Assembly: GCF_900104725.1 (NCBI RefSeq)
Contig: NZ_LT629758.1
Coordinates: 9,386,001-9,450,000, forward strand
Length of the DNA: 64,000 bases
From: Actinoplanes derwentensis
Lineage (GTDB): Bacteria > Actinomycetota > Actinomycetes > Mycobacteriales > Micromonosporaceae
Direction: 5' to 3'
Part shown: one piece after another, positions 19,274 through 27,320 of the stretch
Layout: each line of letters opens with the position of its first letter
How positions within the stretch are numbered: position 1 is the first letter of the stretch
Translations under genes and position numbers: made by a program
Notes under the pieces: generated by a model
Databases searched by the model: none
What the model saw: the letters and a program-made list of their open reading frames with translations, nothing else
Told to the model about the DNA's origin: nothing

Positions 19274-19795
19274 TCACTCGCCGATGGGGCCTCCAGCCAG
19301 TTCGGCGACGATGTCGAGGTGGCCGGCGTGGCGGGCGTACTCCTGGAGCAGGTGGAAACAGATCCGCTCCAGAGTGGCCGGGTCGTCGCCGGCCCAGCGT
19401 GGGCCGGGCTGCCCGATCCCCGCCAGGTCGTTCCCGGTGATCACCGCCGTGGTGTGCACACCCTGGGCGCGCAGCGCGGCGGCGAGTTCCGCCAGGGTCT
19501 CCGCCGGCCCGACGTGCCAGCGGTCGTCTTTCCGGTCACCCCACGGCTCGTCTACGGCACGGCCCTGGAAACCCCAATCCAGCCAGCGCAACTCCACGAA
19601 CCGCAGGTGTTTGAGCAGCTCCAACGGCGTCCAGCCGGATGGCAGACGGCTGGACCGCAGCTCCGCCTCGGGCAGCCCACCGGCTTTGGCGAGCACGGTC
19701 TCCCGATAGAAGTCCAGGTAGCGGACGAAGACCTCGGCCTGCCCGGCGGCCGGGGTCATGGGTGAGGGGAACGGGATCGTCGAGTCATCGGCCAT
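19274..19795 (-). CDS. DinB-family protein (DUF664-like)
   Basis: A 173-residue four-helix-bundle protein. The metal-site histidines are in LELLKHLRFVELRW and the pair in QEYARHAGHLDIVAE, typical of DinB/YfiT metal-dependent proteins. Many actinobacterial members are mycothiol-dependent S-transferases, which detoxify electrophiles; I cannot tell the substrate. A second, different DinB protein is encoded at 29802-30362. The gene is convergent with the EEP gene. Confidence 0.85.
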   Translation of the reverse strand: MADDSTIPFPSPMTPAAGQAEVFVRYLDFYRETVLAKAGGLPEAELRSSRLPSGWTPLELLKHLRFVELRWLDWGFQGRAVDEPWGDRKDDRWHVGPAETLAELAAALRAQGVHTTAVITGNDLAGIGQPGPRWAGDDPATLERICFHLLQEYARHAGHLDIVAELAGGPIGE

Positions 19796-19857
19796 ACCCG
19801 GATTCTGCCCGGACCCTCTGACATCTTCTGGGCCTGGCCGGGGGAGGACGCTGTGGG

Positions 19858-21432
19858 TCAGCCGGCGACGACGCGGTCGCGGCCGGAGCGTTTGGCGGCG
19901 TACAGGTTGCGGTCGGCGATCGACAGCAGTGCCGAGAAACTGGTCACCTCGGCGTCCGTCGTGGTCACCCCGATGCTGGTGGTCACCTGGAGGGTGCCGG
20001 TGACCGGCTCCCAGCCGTGGGCCCGGATCCGCAGGCGCAGCCGTTCACAGCGCATGGCCGCCTCCTCGGCGTCCACTCCGGGGAAGACCAGCAGGAACTC
20101 CTCGCCACCCATCCGGGCGGCGACGGCGGCTCCGGGCGCGGCCTCCTCGATCAGTTCGGCGACACGTTGCAGAACGGTGTCCCCGGTGGCGTGCGACAGA
20201 GTGTCGTTGATGCGCTTGAAGTGGTCCAGGTCGATGATCGCCACGGACAGCGGGCGGCCACGGGCGGCGGATTCCAGCATCAGGGCGGGGAGGCGCTCGT
20301 TGACGTACCGCCGGTTGTGCAGTCCGGTCAGCGCGTCCCGGTGGGCCATCTCCCGGAAGTGTTCGCTGGTCCGGCGGGCCTCGTTGGCCTCGAAGACAGC
20401 CTGCAGCGCGCGGGCCCGGGCATCGCGTTGCACCGACTGGAGCGCGGTCATGTCGGCGTGGAAACTGCGATGTTCCTCGTACGCCTCGGCGAAGCGCCCG
20501 GTAGCCGCGTAGAGGGCGGCCTGCTCCTGACGGACCCGGGCCGCGATGGCGCCGAGTTGCCGTTCCGCGCAGCTGGCCCGAGCCGCGTCGAGGGCTTCCT
20601 GCGCGGCGTCGTGGCGCCCGTCGAGACGGCGGGCCCGGGCCAAGGTGAGCCGGCACTCGGCGAGCGCGTCCCCTTCGTTGGCGACGACCAGGTCGGCCAG
20701 CACGGGGGAGAGCAGCTCCTCGACCGCCGCGTACCGCTCGCTCATCAGTTCGACCTGGGCCATGGTGTCGAGTTCGTTGGCGGTGAACCGGTGCCCGTCC
20801 CGGCCCTGGACCTCACGCATCTGGGCGACGAGTGCGCGGGCCTCGGTCTCGTCGCCGATCTCGGCCGCGCTGTAGGCCATGTTGTTGAGCATGGCGAGGA
20901 CCATCTCGTGGTCGCCGGCCTGGGCGGACAGTGCCAGGGCCTCCCGGCCGCGACGTTTGCCGTCGGCGTGCGAGCCGGTGTCGGAGAGCGCGACCGCGAG
21001 AGTCATCAGGTGCCGGGCCCGCAGATGGGCGGGCACGTCGTCGGTGAGGAAAGCGACACTCTGGACCGCGTGGGTCAGGGCGTCGGAGAAGTCACCGACG
21101 TGCCGGTAGAAGACGGACAGTTCCCGGTGCGCGCGGGCCAGTACGTAGCGTGCCTCGTTCTCCTCGGCCCACGCCTTGACCTGGAGGGCGAGCTGGCCGC
21201 CCTCACCGGTCTGGCCTTCCCGGAGCAGCACTCCGGCCTGCAGCAGGACGGCGCGCTGGATGATCTCGTCGGCGCCGACCTCCTCGGCGCGCTGGCGCAG
21301 GGCGGCGGCGGGCGCCCACACGGTCCGGAACTGCGACGGTGTCCGCTCTTCGAGTTCCGTCACGGCGGCTTCGAGTTCGGTGAGCTGCCGAGTCTGTTCG
21401 ATGGGGACGAGACTCGCCGCTTCCGTCGTCAC
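19858..21432 (-). CDS. TPR-containing diguanylate cyclase (GGDEF)
   Basis: A 524-residue soluble protein from a GTG at 21432 with GGAAGAGG upstream. Residues 40-340 form TPR-like helical repeats, then a linker coiled coil, then a GGDEF domain (about residues 365-524) with ALTGLHNRRYVNE, IDLDHFKRINDT and the active-site variant GGEEF, which is catalytically competent in known enzymes. No RxxD inhibitory I-site is visible before GGEEF. It should make cyclic di-GMP, a signal that controls development in actinomycetes. It probably responds to protein partners through its TPR part rather than to a membrane signal. Confidence 0.9.
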   Translation of the reverse strand: MTTEAASLVPIEQTRQLTELEAAVTELEERTPSQFRTVWAPAAALRQRAEEVGADEIIQRAVLLQAGVLLREGQTGEGGQLALQVKAWAEENEARYVLARAHRELSVFYRHVGDFSDALTHAVQSVAFLTDDVPAHLRARHLMTLAVALSDTGSHADGKRRGREALALSAQAGDHEMVLAMLNNMAYSAAEIGDETEARALVAQMREVQGRDGHRFTANELDTMAQVELMSERYAAVEELLSPVLADLVVANEGDALAECRLTLARARRLDGRHDAAQEALDAARASCAERQLGAIAARVRQEQAALYAATGRFAEAYEEHRSFHADMTALQSVQRDARARALQAVFEANEARRTSEHFREMAHRDALTGLHNRRYVNERLPALMLESAARGRPLSVAIIDLDHFKRINDTLSHATGDTVLQRVAELIEEAAPGAAVAARMGGEEFLLVFPGVDAEEAAMRCERLRLRIRAHGWEPVTGTLQVTTSIGVTTTDAEVTSFSALLSIADRNLYAAKRSGRDRVVAG

Positions 21433-21521
21433 TGTGCCTCTTCCCTGTCGTGGCCCGTGACGACCCACGGTCCGGGGCAGGAGGAGCGGTTCGGGTCGCC
21501 GCCGGTTGCGGGACGGTTGCA

Positions 21522-23171
21522 TCACCGCCGGGTGCATAACGGGGCGGCTGCCGCCGTGGTACGGCCGGTGGACTCGACCGCGACGGTGAAGCAGTAGTCC
21601 GCGTCGGCGCTGAGGCTGTAGACGACGTAGTCGGCGGCGCCGGTGGGCAGCTCGGCGATCGTCACCGGTGCCTGCCCGGCTCGTCCACCGGTGATCAGCA
21701 CGTCCCCGGTGGCGCCGCGCGGGTAGGCCCACTGGAGCGCGACACTGTCGCCGCCGTCGCGCAACCGCACGTTCTGCGGGGCGCCGGGAACGACGGTGGC
21801 GGTGAGCGGGTCGGCGGCGACCGGAGTGGACGGTTCCGGTGACCGGGTCGCCCCGTCGGCGCCGGGCAGGGTGAGGATGACGACGACCGCGGCGGTGGCG
21901 ACCACTCCGGCCAGCATCGCGGCGAGCAACAGCGGGTGGGCGATACGAGAACGACCCGGCTGCTCGGTACGAACCGGCAGGCGCCGTGAGTTCGGCGGAT
22001 CGGTGCGGGTGCTGGCCCGTGCCGTACCGATGGGAAGGGGTTTGCCGTCCTCTCCGTAGTCGGGGGCGCGGTTGCCGGGCAGCGGCGGTGGGGTGTCGGC
22101 GCGGGCGTGCCGGCCGGTCGGGTCACCGGGCAGTCCGAGGTCGGCGAGATAGAGCGGCTGCTGGTAGACGGTCCCGTTGGGGTCGGTGATCCGGTCGTCC
22201 GCCGGGGGCAGGTCGTCGTAGTAGTCGCCGCCGGTGGCCGGGTCGCCGACCGGTGGACCGCCGGACGCGACCGGTGGACCGCCGGTACCGGCCGCGTCCG
22301 GCGGAACCGGATAGACCGTGCCGGCCGGGTCGGTGGGCCGGTCGTCGGGCGGCGGCTGGCCGGGCGCGTGGACCGGGAACGGTGACGGCCCGGCCCCGGT
22401 CGGGTCGGGCACGGTGGGCCGGCGCGGGAACGGCCGGAACGGTTTACCGCCGGTGGCGTCGCGCCGGCCGCAGGTGTGCCGCCCGGACGCGGTGCCGGCG
22501 ATGAGAGCGGCGGTCTGCCGGGCCAGCGGGTGATCGGCCGGCAGATAGCGGGCGCTCAGCTCACTCGCCAGAGCCAGATGCTCGCGGGACTCGGCGTCGT
22601 GGCCGCACTCGCGCTCCATCGAGCCGAGCCGGGCCAGCATCTTGACACCGGCCGCGCTGGCGTCGCCGTGCATCCGGCGGTGCCGCCGCCAGGCTCGGGC
22701 CAGCCGGGCGCGGGCCTCGGCACAGTGCCCGGCGGCGTGTTCGGCGGTGGCCAGGTCGGCTTCGGCGGCCAGCACGCGCGGGGAATCGGGACCGTCGGTC
22801 AGGGCCAGCTCGCCGATCAGGTCGTGGTAGACCGAGGCGGCCCGGCCGTGCTGGCCGATGCGCTGGAGCACCGCCGCGTGCAGGGCGGCAGCGGCGATGG
22901 TGCGCTCGTCACGCCGGCCGTGCAGGCGCTCGTCGGCGGAGTGCGCGAAGGCGGCCCACAACCGGGCGGACTCCGGGTCGCCGAGGGCGATGAGGATCCG
23001 GGCGTGCAGGGTCGCGGCGACCGCGAGATCGGCGGTGGCCCGGCGCGGATCGGCGTCGGCGGTACGGAGCAGATCGTCCAGAACCGCCCGGGCGCCCGCG
23101 AGATCACCCGACGACGACAGTGTCTGCGCCTGGGCGGTGACTTCGGCGAGCGGAGGGGCCATGTTTCCCAT
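21522..23171 (-). CDS. TPR protein with single membrane anchor and extracellular fibronectin III domain
   Basis: A 549-residue protein. I use the ATG at 23171 (MGNMAPPLAEVTAQ); the ATG three codons later is equally good. The N-terminal 200 residues are TPR-like helices. A Pro/Gly/Asp-rich linker follows, with three repeats of a D-P-x-GTVY motif (TDPAGTVYP, TDPNGTVYQ). One transmembrane helix (LLLAAMLAGVVATAAVVVILTL) and a fibronectin type III-like domain (VPGAPQNVRLRDGGDSVALQW) end the protein. The architecture links a cytoplasmic interaction module to an outside binding module. The function is unknown; it may belong with the neighbouring TPR-GGDEF gene. Confidence 0.75.
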   Translation of the reverse strand: MGNMAPPLAEVTAQAQTLSSSGDLAGARAVLDDLLRTADADPRRATADLAVAATLHARILIALGDPESARLWAAFAHSADERLHGRRDERTIAAAALHAAVLQRIGQHGRAASVYHDLIGELALTDGPDSPRVLAAEADLATAEHAAGHCAEARARLARAWRRHRRMHGDASAAGVKMLARLGSMERECGHDAESREHLALASELSARYLPADHPLARQTAALIAGTASGRHTCGRRDATGGKPFRPFPRRPTVPDPTGAGPSPFPVHAPGQPPPDDRPTDPAGTVYPVPPDAAGTGGPPVASGGPPVGDPATGGDYYDDLPPADDRITDPNGTVYQQPLYLADLGLPGDPTGRHARADTPPPLPGNRAPDYGEDGKPLPIGTARASTRTDPPNSRRLPVRTEQPGRSRIAHPLLLAAMLAGVVATAAVVVILTLPGADGATRSPEPSTPVAADPLTATVVPGAPQNVRLRDGGDSVALQWAYPRGATGDVLITGGRAGQAPVTIAELPTGAADYVVYSLSADADYCFTVAVESTGRTTAAAAPLCTRR

Positions 23172-23236
23172 AGTGCTCAACTGAACACCCTCGGTACAAG
23201 TTTTCGGTAGCGGAGTGGACACGGTAGAACTTCGGT

Positions 23237-24064
23237 ATGTCCGTGATCTCGTCCGTGAAGACTGAACTACTCGTCCGCCACCTGCGAACCTGGGCCGAAG
23301 GGGCGCTGGGCCGCGCGCGGCGGGTGACCTATGTGCACGGGTTCGCCGACGCCGACGGGGGTGCCGCCGCCGAGGCCGCCGTGCGCGTACTGGCCGATTT
23401 GCCGGATCTTGCACGGGGTCGGGAACTGTCCATGGTGGCCGTCGGCCAGGACATGACCGAGGTGGGGAAACGGCTCACCGCGACACAGCGGGAGCGGGGG
23501 ATGACCGCCGGGCTCGCGGTGTTACCGGTCGGCGGTGGTACCGACGAGCGCCTGCCCGTCGTGTTGAAAGCGGCCGGTGCTCTACACGTACCGCTGCTGG
23601 GTTATCTCGACGCCTCGGCCGCGAGTGAACCGCCCGCGGTGACCACCGTCCGCGCGATCACCGCCGGGAAACCGGCCGAAGTGCTGCTCGTACTCCCGCC
23701 GGGAGGCAGCGTCGACCCCTATCGTGGACTGGGGTTCCCGCTGGTCACGGCGGTCGAACTGGCGAACGGCGAGGTGATGGCACTCGCCACCGGCTCGGCC
23801 AAGAGCCTGGAGGGTTTCAAGGAGGCGCTGTGGGTGGCCGACCCGGAACGCCTGCCGGACGACGCCGCGCTGCAGCGGGACCTGCTAGAACATCTGGCGG
23901 CCGGGCCCGCGACGGTGACCGGACTGCGCACTTTCGCGCTGACCGCGACCGTCTACCGTGCCGCCGACGCCACCCGGGTGCTCCACGCGCTCGTGGACGA
24001 GGGCGCGGTCACCCGGGTGCCGGCGGAGGGCCGGCTCGGCGGCGACGTGACGATCAGCCTATGA
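23237..24064 (+). CDS. Hypothetical protein
   Basis: A 275-residue soluble protein beginning MSVISSVKTELLVRHLR. It contains YVHGFADADGGAA near the start, LLVLPPGGSVDPYRG in the middle and LEGFKEALWVADPERL later. These resemble, distantly, the layout of three-Cys-motif partner (TcmP-like) proteins with a Rossmann-like core and a C-terminal winged helix (TVYRAADATRVLHALVDEG), but the match is weak. The gene is divergent from the TPR/FN3 gene and overlaps the DUF4236 gene by six bases at the 3' end. No function is assigned. Confidence 0.65.
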   Translation: MSVISSVKTELLVRHLRTWAEGALGRARRVTYVHGFADADGGAAAEAAVRVLADLPDLARGRELSMVAVGQDMTEVGKRLTATQRERGMTAGLAVLPVGGGTDERLPVVLKAAGALHVPLLGYLDASAASEPPAVTTVRAITAGKPAEVLLVLPPGGSVDPYRGLGFPLVTAVELANGEVMALATGSAKSLEGFKEALWVADPERLPDDAALQRDLLEHLAAGPATVTGLRTFALTATVYRAADATRVLHALVDEGAVTRVPAEGRLGGDVTISL

Positions 24065-24238
24065 CCGGCTCTTGTCCTGCTTCCAGGAGATCGGGCCGGG
24101 CAGGTCGTAACGGTGCGCGCGGGTCTTGGAGTTCCAGGACCACTTGCCGATCTTGAGGCTCCACGAGGAGTACCCGTTCTCGGTGAAGTTCAGGACCAGC
24201 GGGCCGATCTTCTTGCGCTTGCGGAAAACGATGCCCAT
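24059..24238 (-). CDS. Small DUF4236-type protein
   Basis: A 59-residue basic protein from the ATG at 24238 (MGIVFRKRKKIGPLVLNFTENG), with GGAGAGG about seven bases upstream. The F-R-K-x3-I-G-P-x3-N-x-x-x-x-G pattern is the DUF4236 signature. The function of this domain is unknown. It overlaps the convergent gene by six bases, and the longer frame to 24253 would remove the good ribosome site. Confidence 0.7.
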   Translation of the reverse strand: MGIVFRKRKKIGPLVLNFTENGYSSWSLKIGKWSWNSKTRAHRYDLPGPISWKQDKSRS

Positions 24239-24302
24239 CGGAGCCTCTCCCATCTAGGTGGTGACGGGAGACCTGATTCCCGATGGGATCGATTTACAAA
24301 CG

Positions 24303-24758
24303 TCAGCGTGGCTGCCAGGCATCCGGCCTGGTGGTCAGCTTGCGGACGTGGGCCGGCATCCGCCCGCTGATCAACTCGGCGAGACTCACCTCGTCGACGA
24401 CCTCGCGGACCGCGGCTCGCACCGCGACCCACAGGTTCGGCAGGTTCTCGGCGGCCCCCGTGTACTGCGTCTCCTCCGGGCGGAGGCCACGCACACCTGC
24501 TAGCGGACCGTCGACGGCCCGCAGGATCTGGCCGATCGTCACGTCCCGCGGTGGGTGCGACAGCGTGTAACCGCCCTCGGCACCACGTTGCGCGCGCACC
24601 ACACCGGCACGACGCAGGTCGGCGAGCACTGCCTCGAGAAACTTCCGGGGCATCTCTTGGTCTTGAGCGATGGCCTGGGCGGACATCAGCGCCGGGTAAG
24701 CCTGCGCCAAGCTGAGGGCGGCCCGGACCGCATAGTCGCCGCGCGCGGAGATCTGCAC
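24303..24758 (-). CDS. Rrf2-family transcriptional regulator lacking iron-sulfur cysteines
   Basis: A 151-residue regulator from a GTG at 24758 (VQISARGDYAVRAALSLAQ). The winged helix-turn-helix is clear (ALMSAQAIAQDQEMPRKFLE, VVRAQRGAEGGYTLSHPP). The protein has no cysteine at all, so unlike IscR or NsrR it cannot hold an Fe-S cluster; it is closer to CymR-type members that use protein partners or small ligands. A frame extending to 24797 lacks a ribosome site. Its target is not evident from the neighbours. Confidence 0.85.
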   Translation of the reverse strand: MQISARGDYAVRAALSLAQAYPALMSAQAIAQDQEMPRKFLEAVLADLRRAGVVRAQRGAEGGYTLSHPPRDVTIGQILRAVDGPLAGVRGLRPEETQYTGAAENLPNLWVAVRAAVREVVDEVSLAELISGRMPAHVRKLTTRPDAWQPR

Positions 24759-24824
24759 CCGACTATTCTGCCCCGGCCATGCAATCCGGATGCACATACC
24801 CCAGGGATTTGTGGGAATTAACCG

Positions 24825-25703
24825 TCAGTCAGTGGGGCGTCGCGGTCCGGGTATCCCCCCTGGACTGTCGTCGGTGAACCGTCCGCGGAACTGCCCGGGA
24901 CTCAGGCCGGTCTCCCGGTGGAAGAACCGGCCGAAGTTCGTCGGCTCCCCGAACCCCAGGATGCGGCCCACCTCGGCGACCGACAACGGGGTCGCGGCGA
25001 GCAGGCGCCGGGCCTGCAGTGCGACGCGGTCGTCGACGACCTGCTTGGCGGTACGCCCGGACAGCGCCAGACTGGCCCGGGTGAGGGTCCGCACCGAACA
25101 GCCCAGCTCCGAGGCATAGTCCTCGACTCGCCGGGTGTGCGGATAACCCTCCTCCAGCCGGATCCGGAACCGCTCGAACGTCCGGCCCTCGACGTGTGCC
25201 CGCACGTCGCCGTCCGGATCGAGAGCCCGAATACGCAGCAACAGCGCGGCCAGCTGATGCCGCAGCAGCGCCGCGGTGACCGGCCCCGGTGGCCCGGCGG
25301 AGTCAGCGATGAGATGGGTGAACGCGGCCCGGAAGACCCCCGGATCGGGTGGGGCCAGCGGCGCGCGGGCCGGCCCGGCCGGATCGTCGGGACTCACCCC
25401 CGGCAGCTCGTCCGGGCCGAAAAGGCCCGGCCGGAACACGATGGTCACCGGATCGTCCGGTGATTCGGCGAACCGTAGCGCCTGCCCGGGCCGGACCCAG
25501 AGCAGTGTGCCCGGACCGGACGAGAACTCGGCGAAGTCGATCTCGGCGAGCAGTGGTCCGTCGGTGCTGAGCACGAGCGCGTGACAGTTCAACAGGTCGG
25601 TGGTGGCGCCGGCGGCCACCGGCAAGGTGCAGCCCCCGACGCCCGACCAGTCCGGTGGAAGGGAGGCGGGTGCCGGCTCGGTGTACTGAATGAGTGCTGA
25701 CAT
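24825..25703 (-). CDS. AraC-family transcriptional regulator
   Basis: A 292-residue protein. The N-terminal 170 residues are a cupin-like sensing domain (LLWVRPGQALRFAE). The C-terminal pair of helix-turn-helix motifs is in VEDYASELGCSVRTLTRASLALSG and LSVAEVGRILGFGEPTNFGRFFHRETGLSPGQFR, the latter being the AraC signature. It lies alone between Rrf2 and ssgB genes, so no regulon can be proposed. Confidence 0.9.
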   Translation of the reverse strand: MSALIQYTEPAPASLPPDWSGVGGCTLPVAAGATTDLLNCHALVLSTDGPLLAEIDFAEFSSGPGTLLWVRPGQALRFAESPDDPVTIVFRPGLFGPDELPGVSPDDPAGPARAPLAPPDPGVFRAAFTHLIADSAGPPGPVTAALLRHQLAALLLRIRALDPDGDVRAHVEGRTFERFRIRLEEGYPHTRRVEDYASELGCSVRTLTRASLALSGRTAKQVVDDRVALQARRLLAATPLSVAEVGRILGFGEPTNFGRFFHRETGLSPGQFRGRFTDDSPGGIPGPRRPTD

Positions 25704-25843
25704 CGCGCCTGACGGTAGTCGTCGATGCGTTCCTTCGCATCCACTAGCGCACCGACTGAGGTTTATGTCCGATTTCCGGCTCGGTATTCGCTATACGTCC
25801 GATTCCGATTTCTTTTTGGAGATCGATTGCATTTCCGGATAAA

Positions 25844-25884
25844 GCGAGACCCGCGCGGACCGGCAGAGTCCGTGCGGGTCTCGC
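25844..25884 (-). terminator. Intrinsic terminator of ssgB
   Basis: Arms of 17 bases (25844-25860 and 25868-25884) pair with one G-T wobble around the 7-base loop CGGCAGA. Read on the minus strand the stem is followed by TTTATCC, and it lies ten bases past the ssgB stop. Confidence 0.8.
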
Positions 25885-25893
25885 TGATATCGC

Positions 25894-26325
25894 TTACCGG
25901 CCGGCCAGTAGCCGATTGACTGCCGCGTCCACGTCCAGGTGGTCCGACTCCCGGCCGCGGGGCACCACCACATAGGTGCGCCGCAGGAAGCGGACCAGGA
26001 CACTGCGCGGTACCTCGAACAGCGCGTTCCCGTCAGGTGACGAGAGCGCCAGGGCGACGAAATCGCCCCGCGGGGTGGCCCACGGCCACACCCGGACGTC
26101 GCCGATCCCGGCCGGCTCATCGAGCCCGGTCACGAGCAGTTCCCGCGCAAAAGACCAGCTCACGGCTTCCCCACCGGCTGATTCTGCGTGGAACAACACG
26201 TGGACCGCATAGGGGTCGGCTGGGTCGTACCGCAGACTGGCACGCACGGGCAGTGCCGTCGCGTCAGGCGCTACGAGCCGCAGCGAGGTTTCGACCTCGA
26301 CGGTCGTTGGACGAATGGTACTCAT
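25894..26325 (-). CDS. ssgB: SsgB-like sporulation/cell division protein
   Basis: A 143-residue SsgA-like protein. Family features are LPVRASLRYDPADPYAVHVLF, WSFARELLVTGL, GDVRVWPW and LALSSPDGNALFEVPR. In Streptomyces, SsgB recruits FtsZ to future septum sites during sporulation and is the most conserved member, present in sporulating actinomycetes at large. This supports a morphologically complex host. A strong terminator follows, and about 310 bases of non-coding DNA precede it. Confidence 0.88.
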   Translation of the reverse strand: MSTIRPTTVEVETSLRLVAPDATALPVRASLRYDPADPYAVHVLFHAESAGGEAVSWSFARELLVTGLDEPAGIGDVRVWPWATPRGDFVALALSSPDGNALFEVPRSVLVRFLRRTYVVVPRGRESDHLDVDAAVNRLLAGR

Positions 26326-26635
26326 GGACGAACTCCCCCCGGCACCGCTGCGAGGCTGGTGAACCCCGCGTTTCCCATACTCAGGTGATCCCTGTCGTTA
26401 CGCTCCGCCATACGCTGATCTCACCCAGTAGTGGGAAGACGGTTCCGAAAACCGTTCCAAGCGAGACACAATGAGATATCTTGTCCCGTTCCGCCCAAGT
26501 ACCCGGTTCCGCCCGGCGTCGGGTGGTCCAGCAGTTGACTTACTCCGGTAACGTCCATTCCTCCCGGGTAGTGACGGGGCCCCCGGACACTGGGGGATGA
26601 AATGGGCCTAAAACCGGACGACGGGGTTCTACGAC
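26326..26635. other. Non-coding gap between ssgB and the PGPGW protein gene
   Basis: About 310 bases without a convincing frame. It should contain the divergent promoters. An inverted repeat, ACGGTT-ccgaa-AACCGT, lies near 26439-26455, and an AGATATCT palindrome near 26475. I cannot assign binding proteins. Confidence 0.35.
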
Positions 26636-27010
26636 GTGCGTGTGCTTGACCGTATCCGGTCCAACTCCACTGGCCGGCTGGCTCTGAAGATCGGCGTCGG
26701 CATTCTGGGCGCCCTGGTGACCGCGGTGGGGATCATCCTGATCCCGCTCCCCGGCCCCGGCTGGGCCATCGTGCTCCTCGGCCTGGCCATCCTCGCCATC
26801 GAATTCCACTGGGCCAGAGCCCTGCTGGCCTTCACCAAACGGCACGTCCAGAGCTGGACGCACTGGATCGCCAGTCAGTCTCTCCCGATCCGGGCCCTCG
26901 TCGGACTGGTCGGCATGATCTTCATCAGTGCGGTGGTCTGGCTGAGCGTCCTGCTCACCTTCCACCTGAACCTGTTCACCTGGACCCTCGACTTCCTGGG
27001 GTGGCGCTGA
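26636..27010 (+). CDS. TIGR02611-type membrane protein with PGPGW motif
   Basis: A 124-residue protein from a GTG at 26636. The centre reads IPLPGPGWAIVLLGLAIL, the PGPGW signature of a family of small actinobacterial membrane proteins (TIGR02611). Three or four hydrophobic helices are visible, and the last ends WTLDFLGWR. The function is unknown. It lies just upstream of the tRNA-Val gene and outside the integrated element. Confidence 0.82.
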   Translation: MRVLDRIRSNSTGRLALKIGVGILGALVTAVGIILIPLPGPGWAIVLLGLAILAIEFHWARALLAFTKRHVQSWTHWIASQSLPIRALVGLVGMIFISAVVWLSVLLTFHLNLFTWTLDFLGWR

Positions 27011-27018
27011 CCCCCTGA

Positions 27019-27046
27019 TTTACACACGCCGCCCACCGTCTAGTAG
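27019..27046 (+). promoter_or_regulatory. Probable tRNA-Val promoter
   Basis: A TTTACA box (27019-27024), a 16-base spacer and TAGTAG (27041-27046) fit an actinobacterial housekeeping promoter. The -10 box ends 16 bases before the tRNA, a usual tRNA leader distance. Confidence 0.55.
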
Positions 27047-27062
27047 AGTTCCATCTCGTTGA

Positions 27063-27134
27063 GGGCGATTAGCTCAGCGGGAGAGCGCTCCGTTCACACC
27101 GGAGAGGTCACTGGTTCGATCCCAGTATCGCCCA
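27063..27134 (+). tRNA. tRNA-Val(CAC)
   Basis: A full cloverleaf: acceptor GGGCGAT (27063-27069) pairs with ATCGCCC (27127-27133), discriminator A at 27134. The D arm is AGCTCAGCGGGAGAGC, the anticodon arm CTCCG-TTCACAC-CGGAG reads CAC, and the T arm has GGTTCGATCCC. CCA is not encoded. The 3' part serves as the left attachment site of the integrated element, yet the gene stays intact. Confidence 0.97.
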
Positions 27135-27135
27135 C
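27093..27135 (+). repeat. Left attachment site (in tRNA-Val 3' end)
   Basis: 43 bases, from the anticodon loop to one base past the tRNA, recur identically at 30958-31000. Flanking bases differ on both sides. This is the usual footprint of tyrosine-recombinase integration into a tRNA gene. Confidence 0.9.
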
Positions 27136-27178
27136 TCGGATCCACAGGTCAGTACCATGATCGCTGACCTTGCTCATC

Positions 27179-27207
27179 GGCTCCCATCTTCGTATGGGAG
27201 CCTTTTT
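27179..27207 (+). terminator. Terminator after tRNA-Val, supplied by the element
   Basis: GGCTCCCAT (27179-27187) pairs exactly with ATGGGAGCC (27194-27202) around a 6-base loop and is followed by TTTTT. It lies inside the integrated element and would end tRNA transcription. Confidence 0.85.
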
Positions 27208-27320
27208 GCTCCCACGGTAACCATCAACGTGCTCATCACTCGTTACTTCGGTGGTATGCCGAGCTCGGGATGCCCAGCACTTTCGCGTCTTTTAGCTTAC
27301 GAAGTCGGGTTCGGCTGGGG

